From Roridomyces roridus (taxonomy: Eukaryota > Basidiomycota > Agaricomycetes > Agaricales > Mycenaceae), in the NCBI GenBank assembly GCA_029378245.1, contig JARKIF010000008.1, positions 2,046,001 to 2,110,000 on the forward strand: DNA of 64,000 bases. Direction: 5' to 3'. Position 1 is the stretch's first letter; each line of letters opens with the position of its first letter. Below the pieces are notes generated by a model, which worked only from the letters and a program-made list of their open reading frames with translations, made no database searches and had not been told where the DNA came from. The translations under genes were made by a program, and so were the position numbers. Shown here piece after piece: positions 10,780-21,365 of this stretch.

Positions 10780-11994
10780 ATGGCTCCCCAAATCTTGATG
10801 TGCTGCTTCTGATGCTACTTGCATTCTATGGCGCTGACTTGCTCTTAGAACTGGCTCTACGGGCTACATCGGTGGTAGCGTCCTCGCTGCTATCGTTCAA
10901 GCCCATCCAGAGTACTCCATCACGGCGCTTCTTCGCAAAGTGACCGACCATTATGTCCAGTCTTATCCAAACGTCAAGACCGTCATTGGCGACTATGATA
11001 GTGCTGAGATCCTGGCAAAGGCGGCATCCGAAAGCGATATTGTCATTCGTGCGTTGCGTTTCCAAAATCCAGACTTTCCTGTAACGAGTCTCGTTTTCAG
11101 ATGCAGGAGACTCGGACCACAAAGGTGCCATGGAGGCCCTCCTCACGGGTCTGGGCAGACGCACCACCCCAAGCTTCCTCATCCATCTCAGCGGAACGGC
11201 ATGCATATCGGACGTCTACGACCGCAACTTTGGCGTCTTCAACCCCCACATCTGGTCAGACTTGAACGACATCACTGCGCTTGCCAACCTCCCGGCGGAT
11301 CGTATCCACACACACGTCGACAGACTCGTCTGGGCCGCGCCAAAGACCCACGGCTCGCACATCCACACCGCCATCATGTGCCCGCCAGACATCTACGGCA
11401 AAGGTCATGGCCCTGGAATCACGCAGAGCTTCCTCGTACCCTTTCTTTACGACGCCGTTCTGGAAACCCCAACCCAGACCGCGTTCTACGTCGGCAGAGG
11501 CGAAAACTCGCGCAGTTTCGTGCACATCGACGATGTGATGAGTTTGTATGTCAAAGTCGTGGAAGAGGCGATGACGTCGCTCGAAAAGGGAGTGGTCCGG
11601 GACGAGTATTGGGATAAAAACGTTCGCATTCCCCTCTTTCTGGTGCAAAGACACGCTCACGTCGTGCTAGGGATTCTACTTCAACTCGGGCTCCGAGCTA
11701 GTATGGAAAGACATCGCACAAGCCACCGGCAAAACCATGGCCTCACTCGGATTCATCAAATCAGCCGAACTGCAAGAGCTCTCCGTCGAGCAAGTCAACA
11801 ATCTACTCGGCGGCAACGGACTTTCTCTCTACATGTTTGCGAGTAATTCGAGGAGCGCAGCAGACAGAGGGCGCAAGTTGTTTGACTGGAAACCCACTGG
11901 ACCTGGGTTTATGGAGCTTTTGGAGGCTGATTTGCTCGCACATCATCACAGCAAGCAGCGGGACACTTCCAAGATCTTGGTACCGAAAGAGTAG
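10780..11994 (+). CDS. NAD(P)-binding epimerase-like protein (atypical SDR)
   Basis: Model: 10780..10799, 10849..11048, 11101..11621, 11671..11994, 354 residues. MAPQILITGSTGYIGGSVL is the N-terminal beta-strand and glycine-rich dinucleotide site. VIGDYDSAEILAKAA follows the NmrA/extended-SDR pattern. FVHIDDV and DLNDI resemble conserved epimerase segments, while the classical YxxxK is not evident. The ending (FDWKPTGPGFMELLEADL) is typical of fungal homologs annotated as NAD-dependent epimerase/dehydratase. The substrate is unknown. It is divergent from the F-box gene, with about 80-190 bp between starts depending on the F-box first exon. Confidence 0.8.
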
Positions 11995-12405
11995 TGCTTG
12001 CACTCGATGATTCGTTCAAGCATAATTCAATTCGCGTTCAAGCATAATTTCGAGAAAGACAACTACGTAGTTTTTTTTTGGGAGTTTCATGTATGTATAT
12101 ATTTTATTCTGGCGAAATGCACCGAATATCCGACGATCGGGCAAGACGCAGGTTGTTCGGGGAAGGGTAGGCAAGGACGACCTGAGCGAATCGCCGGGAA
12201 TAGGCCAACGAGCACGGGGGTGCGGCACGATATGTAGATGGCTTCCGTGCGTCGGCGCCGGCGGGCATCGTTGTCCAGAACCCAGTAACAGGATCAGAAG
12301 CAGCAGAAAGAGGGCGAGGCAGCAGCACAGGGCGGCGCGCGGGGTTAGACAGAGCCACAACAGGGCAACGCAAGCACGCATTCGTCAGCAAGGTGCAGGC
12401 ATGAC
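11995..12405. other. Convergent 3' spacer
   Basis: Between the stops of the epimerase-like gene and UPF1. It contains a T9 run near 12070 and GC-rich sequence near UPF1. No gene seen; small frames here are antisense or chance. Confidence 0.4.
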
Positions 12406-15400
12406 TCAAAACACAGTAACACCAGACTGAGTTCCGGCGTACTGGCTCTTCATGTCATCCATGTCGCCTGCGTCATCCTGGCTCTTGTAGTCGTACTGCG
12501 AGAGGCTGCCGACGTCACTCACACCCGCAACGCTGGTGCTCCCAAATGACGGCCGACGTCCGCGAATGCGGTCACTCTGAGAATACGCAATGTTGCTGGC
12601 AGAGCTGCCAATGACGCTGCTGTTGTCGGTGACGCTGTTGCCACCGGCATCCTGCGAGATCACGGAGGACGCATAGCTGCCACCATAGGTGCTGCGCTTG
12701 GCACCGTTCACGCCACGAGGAATACCACCACCCACGGCGCCAAACGGACCAGCAGCAGAGAACATGGGGAGGCCAGACGAGTAGGTCGCTTGAGAACGAA
12801 GGGACTGGACATCGGATGGAATATATCCAAGAGCATCGTGTGTGCGATAGAAGCTTGCGTCAAAGCGGCTGGGGGTACCGGAACGACGACCTGCTGAGTG
12901 AAGAATTAGCGTAAGTATCAGAGTGAGGGGAAAACATACCATCAGACATGCCACTTCCAGTAGGACCATTGATGTAGTCCCTCGCATTCGTTTCATGGCG
13001 ACGGAACTGATCCATCGACTTGGCGAGCGTACGCCTCGGCTTGCTGAACTGAATCATACTAGCTTGAAGGTTGCTAAGCGGACCCTCCACAAGGCAATTC
13101 TTCTCCTTGTAGTGCGTGAGGAGGTAGTGCCAAAGAGGATGCTGCGAAAAATGAGCTGGGAATCTAAACGGAAAGTTTGCAAGCATACCTTGCTAAGGAC
13201 CTTGGGGTTGCCGAGAATGACAACACCGTACTTGGCCCGCGAAAGTGCGACATTCAGACGACGAGGATCATTCAAGAACCCAATCCCCTGGTGTTCGTTG
13301 CTTCGCACGCAGCTAAGAATGATGTAATCCTTCTCCCGTCCTTGGAAGGCATCCACGCTCGCCACCTCGATCTCCTTGTACAAGTCCTTCTTGAGCGAAC
13401 CGTTGAACTGCATGTAGTTGACGATGTAAGAGCGCTGGCCCTCATACGGCGTCACGACACCAATCTGGCCTGGCACAACACCAGACTTGAAAAACTTGGT
13501 GACGATCTTCTCGACGTTGGACGCCTCCGTACGGTTGAGGAACGACGTCCCACTGCTCGAAATTTCTTCTTGACCAAGATTTTGGTAAAAAAACATGGGC
13601 GTGTCGGGAACGGGCCAGGGAAAGTCGACGTTCTTGCGCAACCGCTCGGGAGCCGTGACACCATTTTGCAGAGTGCCTTCGTAGAACATATTGGAGGGGA
13701 ACTCGGAGAGACACGGGTGCATGCGGTATTGCACTTGAAGGCGAATGGGGCGATTGCCTAGAACGACAAGACGCTCAAAGAGCGACTGCGTAAGGCCAGC
13801 GCGGGCAGCCTTCTTGTTCATGATAACGGGCCCAAGTTGCTGAACGTGTGTTAGCTTAATACTGAATCATTGAATAAATGCGCCTACCTGATGGTCACCA
13901 ACAAGCACAACCTGCTTGCAACCCAAGACGAGCGGGATCATACACTCGGGCTCCGCAGCTTGAGTGGCCTCGTCAATAAGAACAGTCCTGAACTTGAGCT
14001 TGCTCAGCCGCGGGTCTCCCGCACCGACACAAGTGCAACAAATAACATCCGCCGCGCCCAAAATCTCCTTCTCACACTGCCGAATGAGCGTCTTGTACTT
14101 GCGTTCATCATTGCTGCTAAGCTCGCCCTGCTCCGTCTTGAGCATGATGAGCTTCTGCAGCTCGACGTGCGTCGTGCTGTGGGAGACTTGTTGGTGCAGA
14201 GTGAGAAAGCCCACGCTCGAATCAAGCGCTTCACGCGATTTGGCTGTGAGCCGAACGACCTTGAGTCCCGTCGAATGGATTTTCTCCGTGAGCTGGTCGA
14301 CGGCGACGTTCGAGGGCGCGCAGACGAGGACCTGACCCGGATTCATCTTGGCCAGATGGTAGACAATCGACGCGGAGGTGACCGTCTTTCCCGTACCCGG
14401 TGGGCCCTGGATAAGGCTGATGGGTTTCTGCAAGACGCTCTTGACAGCGTACATCTGGGAATGATTGAGCTCCGGGAGGCCTGGCGCAGAGAAGCGTTTC
14501 GGCATCTGGGTGCGCAGACTCTGGGGCTCCAATTCGTGTCCGAGAAGTTTATGGTACTGAAAATGACATTAGTGAATGCAAGAGGAAAGTGTGAGGACCT
14601 ACAATATACCCGCTAACACTCTTTTCGTCGACGGCGAACGTTTTCATGGCGAGTTGCATCCGATCAAAGCTTGTGGATTTCCACACAAAGTCTGCAGCAA
14701 AATTGTGCGTGCACTCCGAGGGAACGCCCTCTGTGCGCCTAAGCTCAAGACCAATTTCGTCGGAGACATCTAGAGATGATCAGGGAGAAAGAAAAATGAA
14801 AAGTATGAACGCACTGTTCGGAATCTTGATAACATGGCCAACGCCTTCCCAAGCCTTGTGCAGCTCGCCGGTATAACGGAGCCGCAACTCGTCCCCAACA
14901 GCCAGCCGCACCTCCCCACTCTCAAGCTTGGGCAGCCCAAACCACGCGACGCGCTTCTGGTTAAGACCGAGATCCCACCGCACTGTGATATCGGTCTGGG
15001 TCTGACTCTCCTTGAGACGCTTGTCGTAGTCCGCCTCGATCTTGACGAGGGGGCCAAAGATATTCTGGTACTGGTACGCATCCTCATATCGGAGAAGAAT
15101 AGGCTGGGGCTCGTCGTCCACGCCTGGTTTCTCGAGGTCCTCGAGTGTGGCGGAAGCATTGTCGCGCCAGAGGTCTTCGAGGCGGTTGATTTGCGAGAAG
15201 GAGATTTGGCGGGAGCGAAGCTGCTCGGTCTCGCTCGGAGGCTTGACCAGCCAAGAGAGGAAGGAACGGTCGTCGATGAGAGGGGCCCAGAGTGCTGCGT
15301 TCCACGAAATGTCTTTGGAAATCGCTGCGCAGGGTTGGCTGTAAAGGAATGAGAGAAACCCTCGTTTCGGGACGAAAAAGGACGCACCGACACAGCAAAA

Positions 15401-15983
15401 CCACGACCGTGTCGCTCTTTGCTGGAATGAAGCCAAGCATAAACACGTTCTTGCTCCCGCAGTTGTAGCACTCTGGCGTGGTCTCCCCAAGTGGGCTCTC
15501 GGCATGCAAAATAACTTCTTTATGTTTTGCGCGGACGAGGTGATTCACAATATGCGAAGCCGACGTGTTGCCGCGCGAGTTGCAAAACCATTTCGAGCAA
15601 ACGAGGCACTTGACGACCGAAGCCGGCGAGTGAATGCCACAGTAGCTACAAGAATGAGGATTCGGGATGGGCCCAGTGTAGACAAAAACGCACCTGCACG
15701 CATGTGGCGGCAACTCCATCGCGCCATCGTCCTTCAAGTCGTCCAGAACGCCGTCGAAATCCTCCTCAATGCCATTCTGCGCGGAATGGGCGTGGTGGTG
15801 AGCGTGTCCATTGGTGGCGGGGTGCAAAGACTGGTTGTAGTCGGAAATGGAAAGACTGGAAAGGTCGACCGACGACGCATTGTCGGTCGTGTTCGCGGTG
15901 TAGACAGACGAAGTGTCGTCCACGATGCCCATTCCGCCATAGGAAGAGGCGGAATCGTATTGAAAGTTGTCGAAAGAGTCCAT
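12406..15983 (-). CDS. UPF1: ATP-dependent RNA helicase UPF1 (nonsense-mediated decay)
   Basis: Superfamily 1 helicase, core of nonsense-mediated mRNA decay, acting in the cytoplasm with UPF2/UPF3 and release factors. Model: 15983..15694, 15645..15388, 15338..14815, 14769..14603, 14556..13888, 13839..13189, 13141..12940, 12890..12406; 1081 residues, the usual size. An acidic Ser/Asn-rich N-terminus precedes the Cys/His-rich domain ([42 protein letters not shown]). Motif I GPPGTGKT is at about 464-471, motif II DEATQ near 608, and [20 protein letters not shown] and NVALSRAK follow. The Ser/Gly-rich tail has SQ sites of the kind phosphorylated in other UPF1 proteins. The last intron ends CAGCAG, so one residue is uncertain. 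Confidence 0.95.
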
Positions 15984-16114
15984 AGAGGTGAAGGGCAAGT
16001 CAAGGTAGGTAATAGATCCGGAACGAGTCCCGCTGACTCAGTTTCCCGCGCTCGCCTTGACCGACTCCCCGACGTGATTATCTAGAAACTACCAGAGAAA
16101 AAATAGATGCATTT

Positions 16115-17482
16115 CTATCTATCTACTCCACCAGGCATCCGCACCCTCCCACCAAGGCCACGACCAAAAAGCTCATTCAACCGTTCCACATCCGTAGCAT
16201 GTGTCCCCGTGGTGCACACCACGTCAACGGACACCAATCGTCCGATGCGAGCAGGCGCTGCCCGGTGGCCCTCCCACCGAGACTCCACCATATCCGCCAA
16301 TACACCGTCAATAGCCGAAGCACCGAGCTGTAGCACCAGGCGCTCGAGCTGTGGGCAAAGAACGGGGCCTTTTGGTCGGTAGGAGAGTGCCTGAAGGAGC
16401 GCATCCTCCACCCGTACGGGCGTGCCGGGAAATTCTGACGTGATAGCCAGAGCGGTGAGTGAATGCGATACGAATGCAAGAAGCTCGTGCAATTCAGGGG
16501 CTCCCAGCCGCGAGATGAAGAGGTCGCGCAATGTGAGCGAGAGGAGTGAGCAGGAGGAGCGCTGGAGGAACGCCATAAACTGTGCGTGGTCCCAACGCAT
16601 CTGGGTGGACCGCGTTGCAATCTCGAGTATTTGTAACTCTGGAGCCACGAGCGGTCGGAACAAGCGGTCGAAACCGACTTGCGACGCGACACTGAGGACA
16701 CGGAGATGAGGTACCGTCGTGGCCAGAGAGGGATCGAAGGGCGGGACACCTTCGACCGACTCGGGCCTTATATTGAGCAGATGGCACTCGACCAGTAACA
16801 GTGCAGATTGTAGAATGTATAGACACGCTACTTCCGATAGTCTTGTCTCGAGCCGCAAAATAGTGAGCTGCCCCCATGGCACACGAGCAAAGAATCCGCG
16901 GGGAAATTTGCCAAAATGACTTGTGAAACTGTGAAGAAGTGGGGCTGAGGAGACAGCTGCTTCAAGCCATGGGATTGGCAGAGCACCGAGCAGAGCCGAC
17001 CACGAATATGGATGGACCTCGAGGTGCTCCAGCTGAGGCGCACCTTGCGCAGTCAGCGACTCCGGGTAGTCGATGGGTGGTGCGTGTTGGCTGTAATCAA
17101 ACGATGCTGTTCGCCAGCGATACATATTCAGCAGGAACAGTTCCAGCACCCGGGAGACGCCGCGATCGCTTGGGGCAACAACAGTGTTATCCCCAGTGAC
17201 GGTCCCCGTGCGTCTCTTGCATACGAGGGAGAGTTGTAATGGGCAGGAATGAGAAAGATCGAGCCAGTTTTGTACAACCTCTATCGGGGGCGACGATGTG
17301 GTGTGGTTTACAGTCACATGGAGCGACGACCAGAGTGAGGGTATCCCAGATGCAATGTCCCTCCATCGCGTGCATGTCGCAGAGAGATTCAAAGGAGCAT
17401 CCGTCCTTGTTGCGTGTTGAGGTGAAGCATTATGGCAGTCGAGGAAAATCAACTCGAGCAGTTCGGGTGGCAGGTCATTCAT
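16115..17482 (-). CDS. F-box domain protein
   Basis: Single exon, 455 residues, start ATG at 17482 (the frame extends further only through TTG). MNDLPPELLELIFLDC starts the F-box at once, and CTRWRDIASGIPSLW completes it. The rest is Leu-rich with periodic L-x-x-L patterns, like basidiomycete F-box/RNI-type proteins, large families thought to be SCF substrate adaptors. The target is unknown. It lies just upstream of UPF1 on the same strand, with 131 bp between its stop and the UPF1 start, and shares no clear sequence with the F-box protein at 9309. Confidence 0.8.
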   Translation of the reverse strand: MNDLPPELLELIFLDCHNASPQHATRTDAPLNLSATCTRWRDIASGIPSLWSSLHVTVNHTTSSPPIEVVQNWLDLSHSCPLQLSLVCKRRTGTVTGDNTVVAPSDRGVSRVLELFLLNMYRWRTASFDYSQHAPPIDYPESLTAQGAPQLEHLEVHPYSWSALLGALPIPWLEAAVSSAPLLHSFTSHFGKFPRGFFARVPWGQLTILRLETRLSEVACLYILQSALLLVECHLLNIRPESVEGVPPFDPSLATTVPHLRVLSVASQVGFDRLFRPLVAPELQILEIATRSTQMRWDHAQFMAFLQRSSCSLLSLTLRDLFISRLGAPELHELLAFVSHSLTALAITSEFPGTPVRVEDALLQALSYRPKGPVLCPQLERLVLQLGASAIDGVLADMVESRWEGHRAAPARIGRLVSVDVVCTTGTHATDVERLNELFGRGLGGRVRMPGGVDR

Positions 17483-17961
17483 GGAAGAGCGCGGTAGCAA
17501 TCAGTGCGGGATTGAAAGTCGGCTCCGTTCGGCCTTTGCGAGCTCAAACATCGACAACTTTGACGGGCGCGCGTCCTTCAGGTCTCGACAAGACAAGAAA
17601 CACTCTAGGCTTGTGGGATCAGAGTTGCGCAATAAGAATAGCTGAGCGGTGTTGGCCTTTTCGGCGGGTTATGATCCAGTGTTTCAGAAACAACGTGGAC
17701 TTGGCAAGAATATTGAACAGCGGTCTGGAAGAGCAATAACGGCCAGAAAGACATAAGCATTCACAGTCAAGCGAAACGGAACACGGCCGATCAATTGAGG
17801 GCGCGATATTATGTAAACACCCGACCCGCAGCCTTGTTTCTTCTCTTTTTCCTCCTCGGGGCTCTGTTTCTCGATGCTTGCTTGACCTCTGGCGCCCATT
17901 TCCCTCTTTTCTGCCTGTACTGTTATTCCCTCCTTGAAGCAAGCCGCGGAGGCAGCATCGC
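17483..17961. other. Divergent promoter region
   Basis: 479 bp between an F-box gene start (minus) and a membrane-protein start (plus). It contains a 70-codon plus frame (17795-18004) with a hydrophobic start, which could be an alternative first exon of the plus-strand gene, but I found no clean splice joining it. Confidence 0.4.
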
Positions 17962-19401
17962 ATGTCCACCTCATGTCTCACCGCCGCGACCGGCACGACC
18001 ATAGTACGCGCGACTGCTGCTCGGTCTTTGGGAGGCTGATTCCCTGTGCAGAATGTGACGACCGTCGAGTCGATTTTTACGACCTTCACCGGGAGCCTCT
18101 CGACTGAAGCACCTACCGTCACTACAATAACAACCCAGGGGTGTGTAGCCGACCCACTCAACTTGACATGTATCCCGACACCCACAACCCTCACCTCGAC
18201 GATTGCAGGTGCGTTTCATTGCATTCAGTCTCACTCTAGAGCTAAAGAGAGCCACAGGGAGTGTTGATACTATCCAGGTCCCTGTTACCGGTACAACCCA
18301 GGTTCTGGAGACCCATACTATCACACTTTTCGGCTCGTCCTGTACCACGTTCATTGCGAGCTCTTCAGCAGCGCCAGTGAAGCCTCCTCCTCCTCCCCCT
18401 CCTTCCTCTGGCTCCCTCTCCCTTTCACTGTCCACCCCTCCTGCATCCGTTTTCGTCTCCCACTCTGCGACCGTTTTGTCCAATGGCGAGACCTCGTCCG
18501 TGGAGGAGACCATCACGTCTACCTTTCCGCCCTCTTATGTTACCGTCACTCTCCCTCCTTCCGGCACGCACGGGCTACAAGAATCCCCCAACAACAATAC
18601 CTCGACGAACGTCGGGGCTATCGTCGGTGGCGCTCTTGGAGGGTTCTTTGGCCTATTGGGACTCGCTCTGATCGCCTGGTTTATCCTGTACGTGTAATAG
18701 CCCTTTTTGGCTCCATTAATTAACTTGCTCTTTTCAGGAAACGAAGGCGGCGATGGGACGATATCTTCGACAGGGGAATCGATGCTGACGTCGACTCTCC
18801 GCGGTCAAAAGCCAAGCGATTCTCCTTGGACGCCGAGGTCGAGCCTAAACCGTACCAGTACGGCCTCGTTGGCCATACGCGGTCCCCTTCCATTAACATC
18901 TCCCCACCGCCCACTCCTCAACCATTTTCCCATCCGACGCCAGAGAGGCAGAACTCGCTGGCTCCGCTCCTCCTCCCCAACTCGGTTTCCACACCAGGTC
19001 ACAGCGCCTCGGTCTCTTCGCGACCTTCGACAGCGGGGTCCATGCGGCCCTTGCGTGATGGTCATAGCCATAATCGTTCGACCAGCGGCGACAGCCACGT
19101 CTCGCCTGCGATGCCGTCGCACTGGGGACATCATAGCCCCAGTCCGAGCGCGGGCCAGGAGTATTTCGACCAAGGGCCAGGACGGGCAGGGTCGCCGGCT
19201 GCGAGCGTCATGGAGTACGAGCCGCAATTACGATTACGCCTCGCCAACCGCGGGGACGAGGAGATGGACGAGTCACCGCCTGTAGGATCGCCGCTTGCAA
19301 ATGGTGCAGGCAAGGCACGGCATATACGGCTGGGATCAGGCGGAACTGGCGTGTTGGTACATACGGATGCTGGGCCAGTGCCGCCAGAGTTTCACGGTTG
19401 A
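17962..19401 (+). CDS. Single-pass Ser/Thr-rich membrane protein, Mid2/SKG6-like
   Basis: Model: 17962..18003, 18052..18208, 18258..18687, 18738..19401; 430 residues. The extracellular half is rich in Thr, Ser and Val with Cys (TTITTQGCVADPLNLTC, TLFGSSC) and a Pro7 run. A Gly-rich transmembrane helix lies at about 185-210 (GAIVGGALGGFFGLLGLALI). A basic stop-transfer (RKRRRW) and a Ser/Pro-rich cytoplasmic tail follow. This is the layout of fungal wall-stress sensor-like proteins. No signal peptide is seen at the chosen start. The intron before codon 68 was placed at the acceptor 18257, which keeps frame (TIAGSVDTIQVPV). The function is inferred from architecture only. Confidence 0.7.
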
Positions 19402-20090
19402 TTTCCTTTCTTTCTTTCTTGCCCTTTTCTTCATCTCTTCTCGGAACATACGTGCATTTTTATGTATTCGCTGCGACTCGTCTTGCCCGGTGTAGCTTGA
19501 CTGATGACTACGCGCGCTCCCGCCATATACAACCTATATAATAGACCGCGAATGTGTTTCAGGCGTGCAAATAGAGATACCCGTCCGGACAACGCCTGGA
19601 AGTAAAGTACAATAACGGCTTTGTTGCACTTTGTACACCTTGTTTGTATTAGGTAATCCCCGCCGTTCTGCTTCTTGCTCCCCGACTGCCCAGTTTCTTC
19701 CTCAAGACGCCCTGCAAATGAGACCCAAAGCGCAGAGCATTGCCCGCAATATTCACTCAAAAGCCTCGCCAAGAAACCGACGCCGCGCTCAAAAAAATTC
19801 ATGCCACGCGTCAACAAATTGATGGCCTTATTGTCCTCCCGAAGCCCTTGTCCTTGTTCATTGTCTTTCTCGGCACAATGGGCTTGCCGAAATGCAATAA
19901 AAAGCGGGCCTATTCCTGCCAGAAACTCAGCGGGCTAACCCTCACAAACTACCTCCAACTCTCTCTCTCTCTCTCTGGTGTCGGGACACCTACTAGACTT
20001 TACGAGCACCTTTCACGTCGACTCCTCACGTTCTTTCTGACCACCACACCACCACTTTCAAAACCCAACTTTTTTTTTCATCTTGCCAAG
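19402..20090. other. Spacer with CT microsatellite
   Basis: Holds the 3' end of the Mid2-like gene and the promoter of the next gene. A CT-repeat tract lies at about 19959-19977 and pyrimidine-rich sequence (T9 near 20071) precedes the next ATG, common before fungal starts. No gene seen. Confidence 0.45.
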
Positions 20091-21365
20091 ATGTCCCGTC
20101 GTACGATACCTCTCCTCCCTTCCGGTGGACCCAGGCTAACGGACATTGCTTGCAGTCATCTTCTACAGCCTCAACGCCACCCGCGCCCTGAGCATCATCG
20201 CCCTCCTTCTCGTGTTCTCTTCCTCCGTACTGGTCATGGTCACGAACATCAAGGCCGTCAATCGCTTCCAGGCTAACCGCATCTCGAATGCCACGGACGT
20301 TATGCTCGAGTGTGATTATATCGAGTGCGTCTACTCTATCTAGTACTCAGTGCTGTGCTGACTGAGATGGAATAGAGGCAGCACGGTGCCCAACCAGCCG
20401 GCGGGCGTTTTCTGGTCTGTCGTCGCCACACTGTTGATCATATTCCAGGTCATCATCCTGCTATGTACGTGCTGGCCTCTCTATTACTCTGCGAGTCGCT
20501 AACTAATGAAATCAGTCTCGGAAATCGGCTGGCCGGCGGTCTTCTTTGACCGTTTCTTCCCCGTCCTCGGCGCCAACTTTGGTGTTGGTCCTTTGGGTAT
20601 CTTCATGTGCCTGTATGTTTCTTCTCTCGTGCAAGCCAACCAGGCCATTAAAACTTTTCATTTAGGATCGGAGCCCAAATTCTCTCTCACCACGTCGATG
20701 ACTTTACCCTCGTCGCTGCCTTCTTCGTCTTCTCCGTCGGGTGCCTCAACATGCTCATGGGCCTCATCTTCCGCGAGGGCGCCAAGACCAAACGCGCGCT
20801 TCGTGCACCCAAGAACACTGGCCCCATCATCGGTGCAAACATCAGCCAGCCCAAGCCGTTTGGCAACGAGCCCTACTACCTTGGCCCCAAGGACGTTGCC
20901 GGCGCACAGCAGCTCGATGACGCGTCCTTCAACACGTGGAAGAGCACCGGCAGCACCGAGAAGGCTGGCTATGGATTTGGACGCCAGGGCGAGAAGGCTG
21001 CCGGGCTCCGTGGGTTCTTGCTCCAGCGCCCGGAAGAGTCGCTTCCGCGGTACGCCTCGCCTACGCCAACTTATGCAGCTGCCCCTGCCCCGCTCGACGC
21101 TCGTGAGCACTCCCCGTCTCGTCACGCCGGCCGCAGCACCCGCAGTACTCGTAGCGGTTCCTCTCGCAGCGGCTCCTCGCGTAGCTCCTCGCGCTCTTCG
21201 GAATCTTCCCGCAGCTCTACCTCGAGCTTCGCATCGCCCATGTCTTACCGCCAGACGATCGAGATTCCGGACGAGGACCAGGCCCGCCCCGAGACTCCCC
21301 CGCCGTTCCCTGGTCAACACGCACCGGCTGCGTCGCGCTATGGTCGTAACCCGTCTGCCTTTTAG
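20091..21365 (+). CDS. Four-TM membrane protein, DUF7598-like
   Basis: Model: 20091..20100, 20156..20324, 20376..20464, 20516..20612, 20666..21365; 354 residues, all phases consistent. Four hydrophobic helices follow one another: RALSIIALLLVFSSSVLVMV; WSVVATLLIIFQVIILLF; the LGANFGVGPLGIFMCLIGA region; FTLVAAFFVFSVGCLNMLMG. The C-terminal half is cytoplasmic-looking, with an R/S-rich stretch (about 290-325) and Pro-rich end. Similar unnamed proteins are widespread in basidiomycetes; the DUF label is from memory and not tested. The first exon codes for only MSR plus one base. Confidence 0.72.

Noticed and set aside
5240..11994. Carbohydrate-degradation cluster around the GH6 gene
   Set aside because: The neighbours (SDR, F-box, epimerase-like) have no clear role in cellulose use; proximity alone is not enough.
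13870..14616. 248-codon plus-strand frame opposite UPF1 helicase exons
   Set aside because: Shadow of the conserved helicase domain, antisense to motif I and II.
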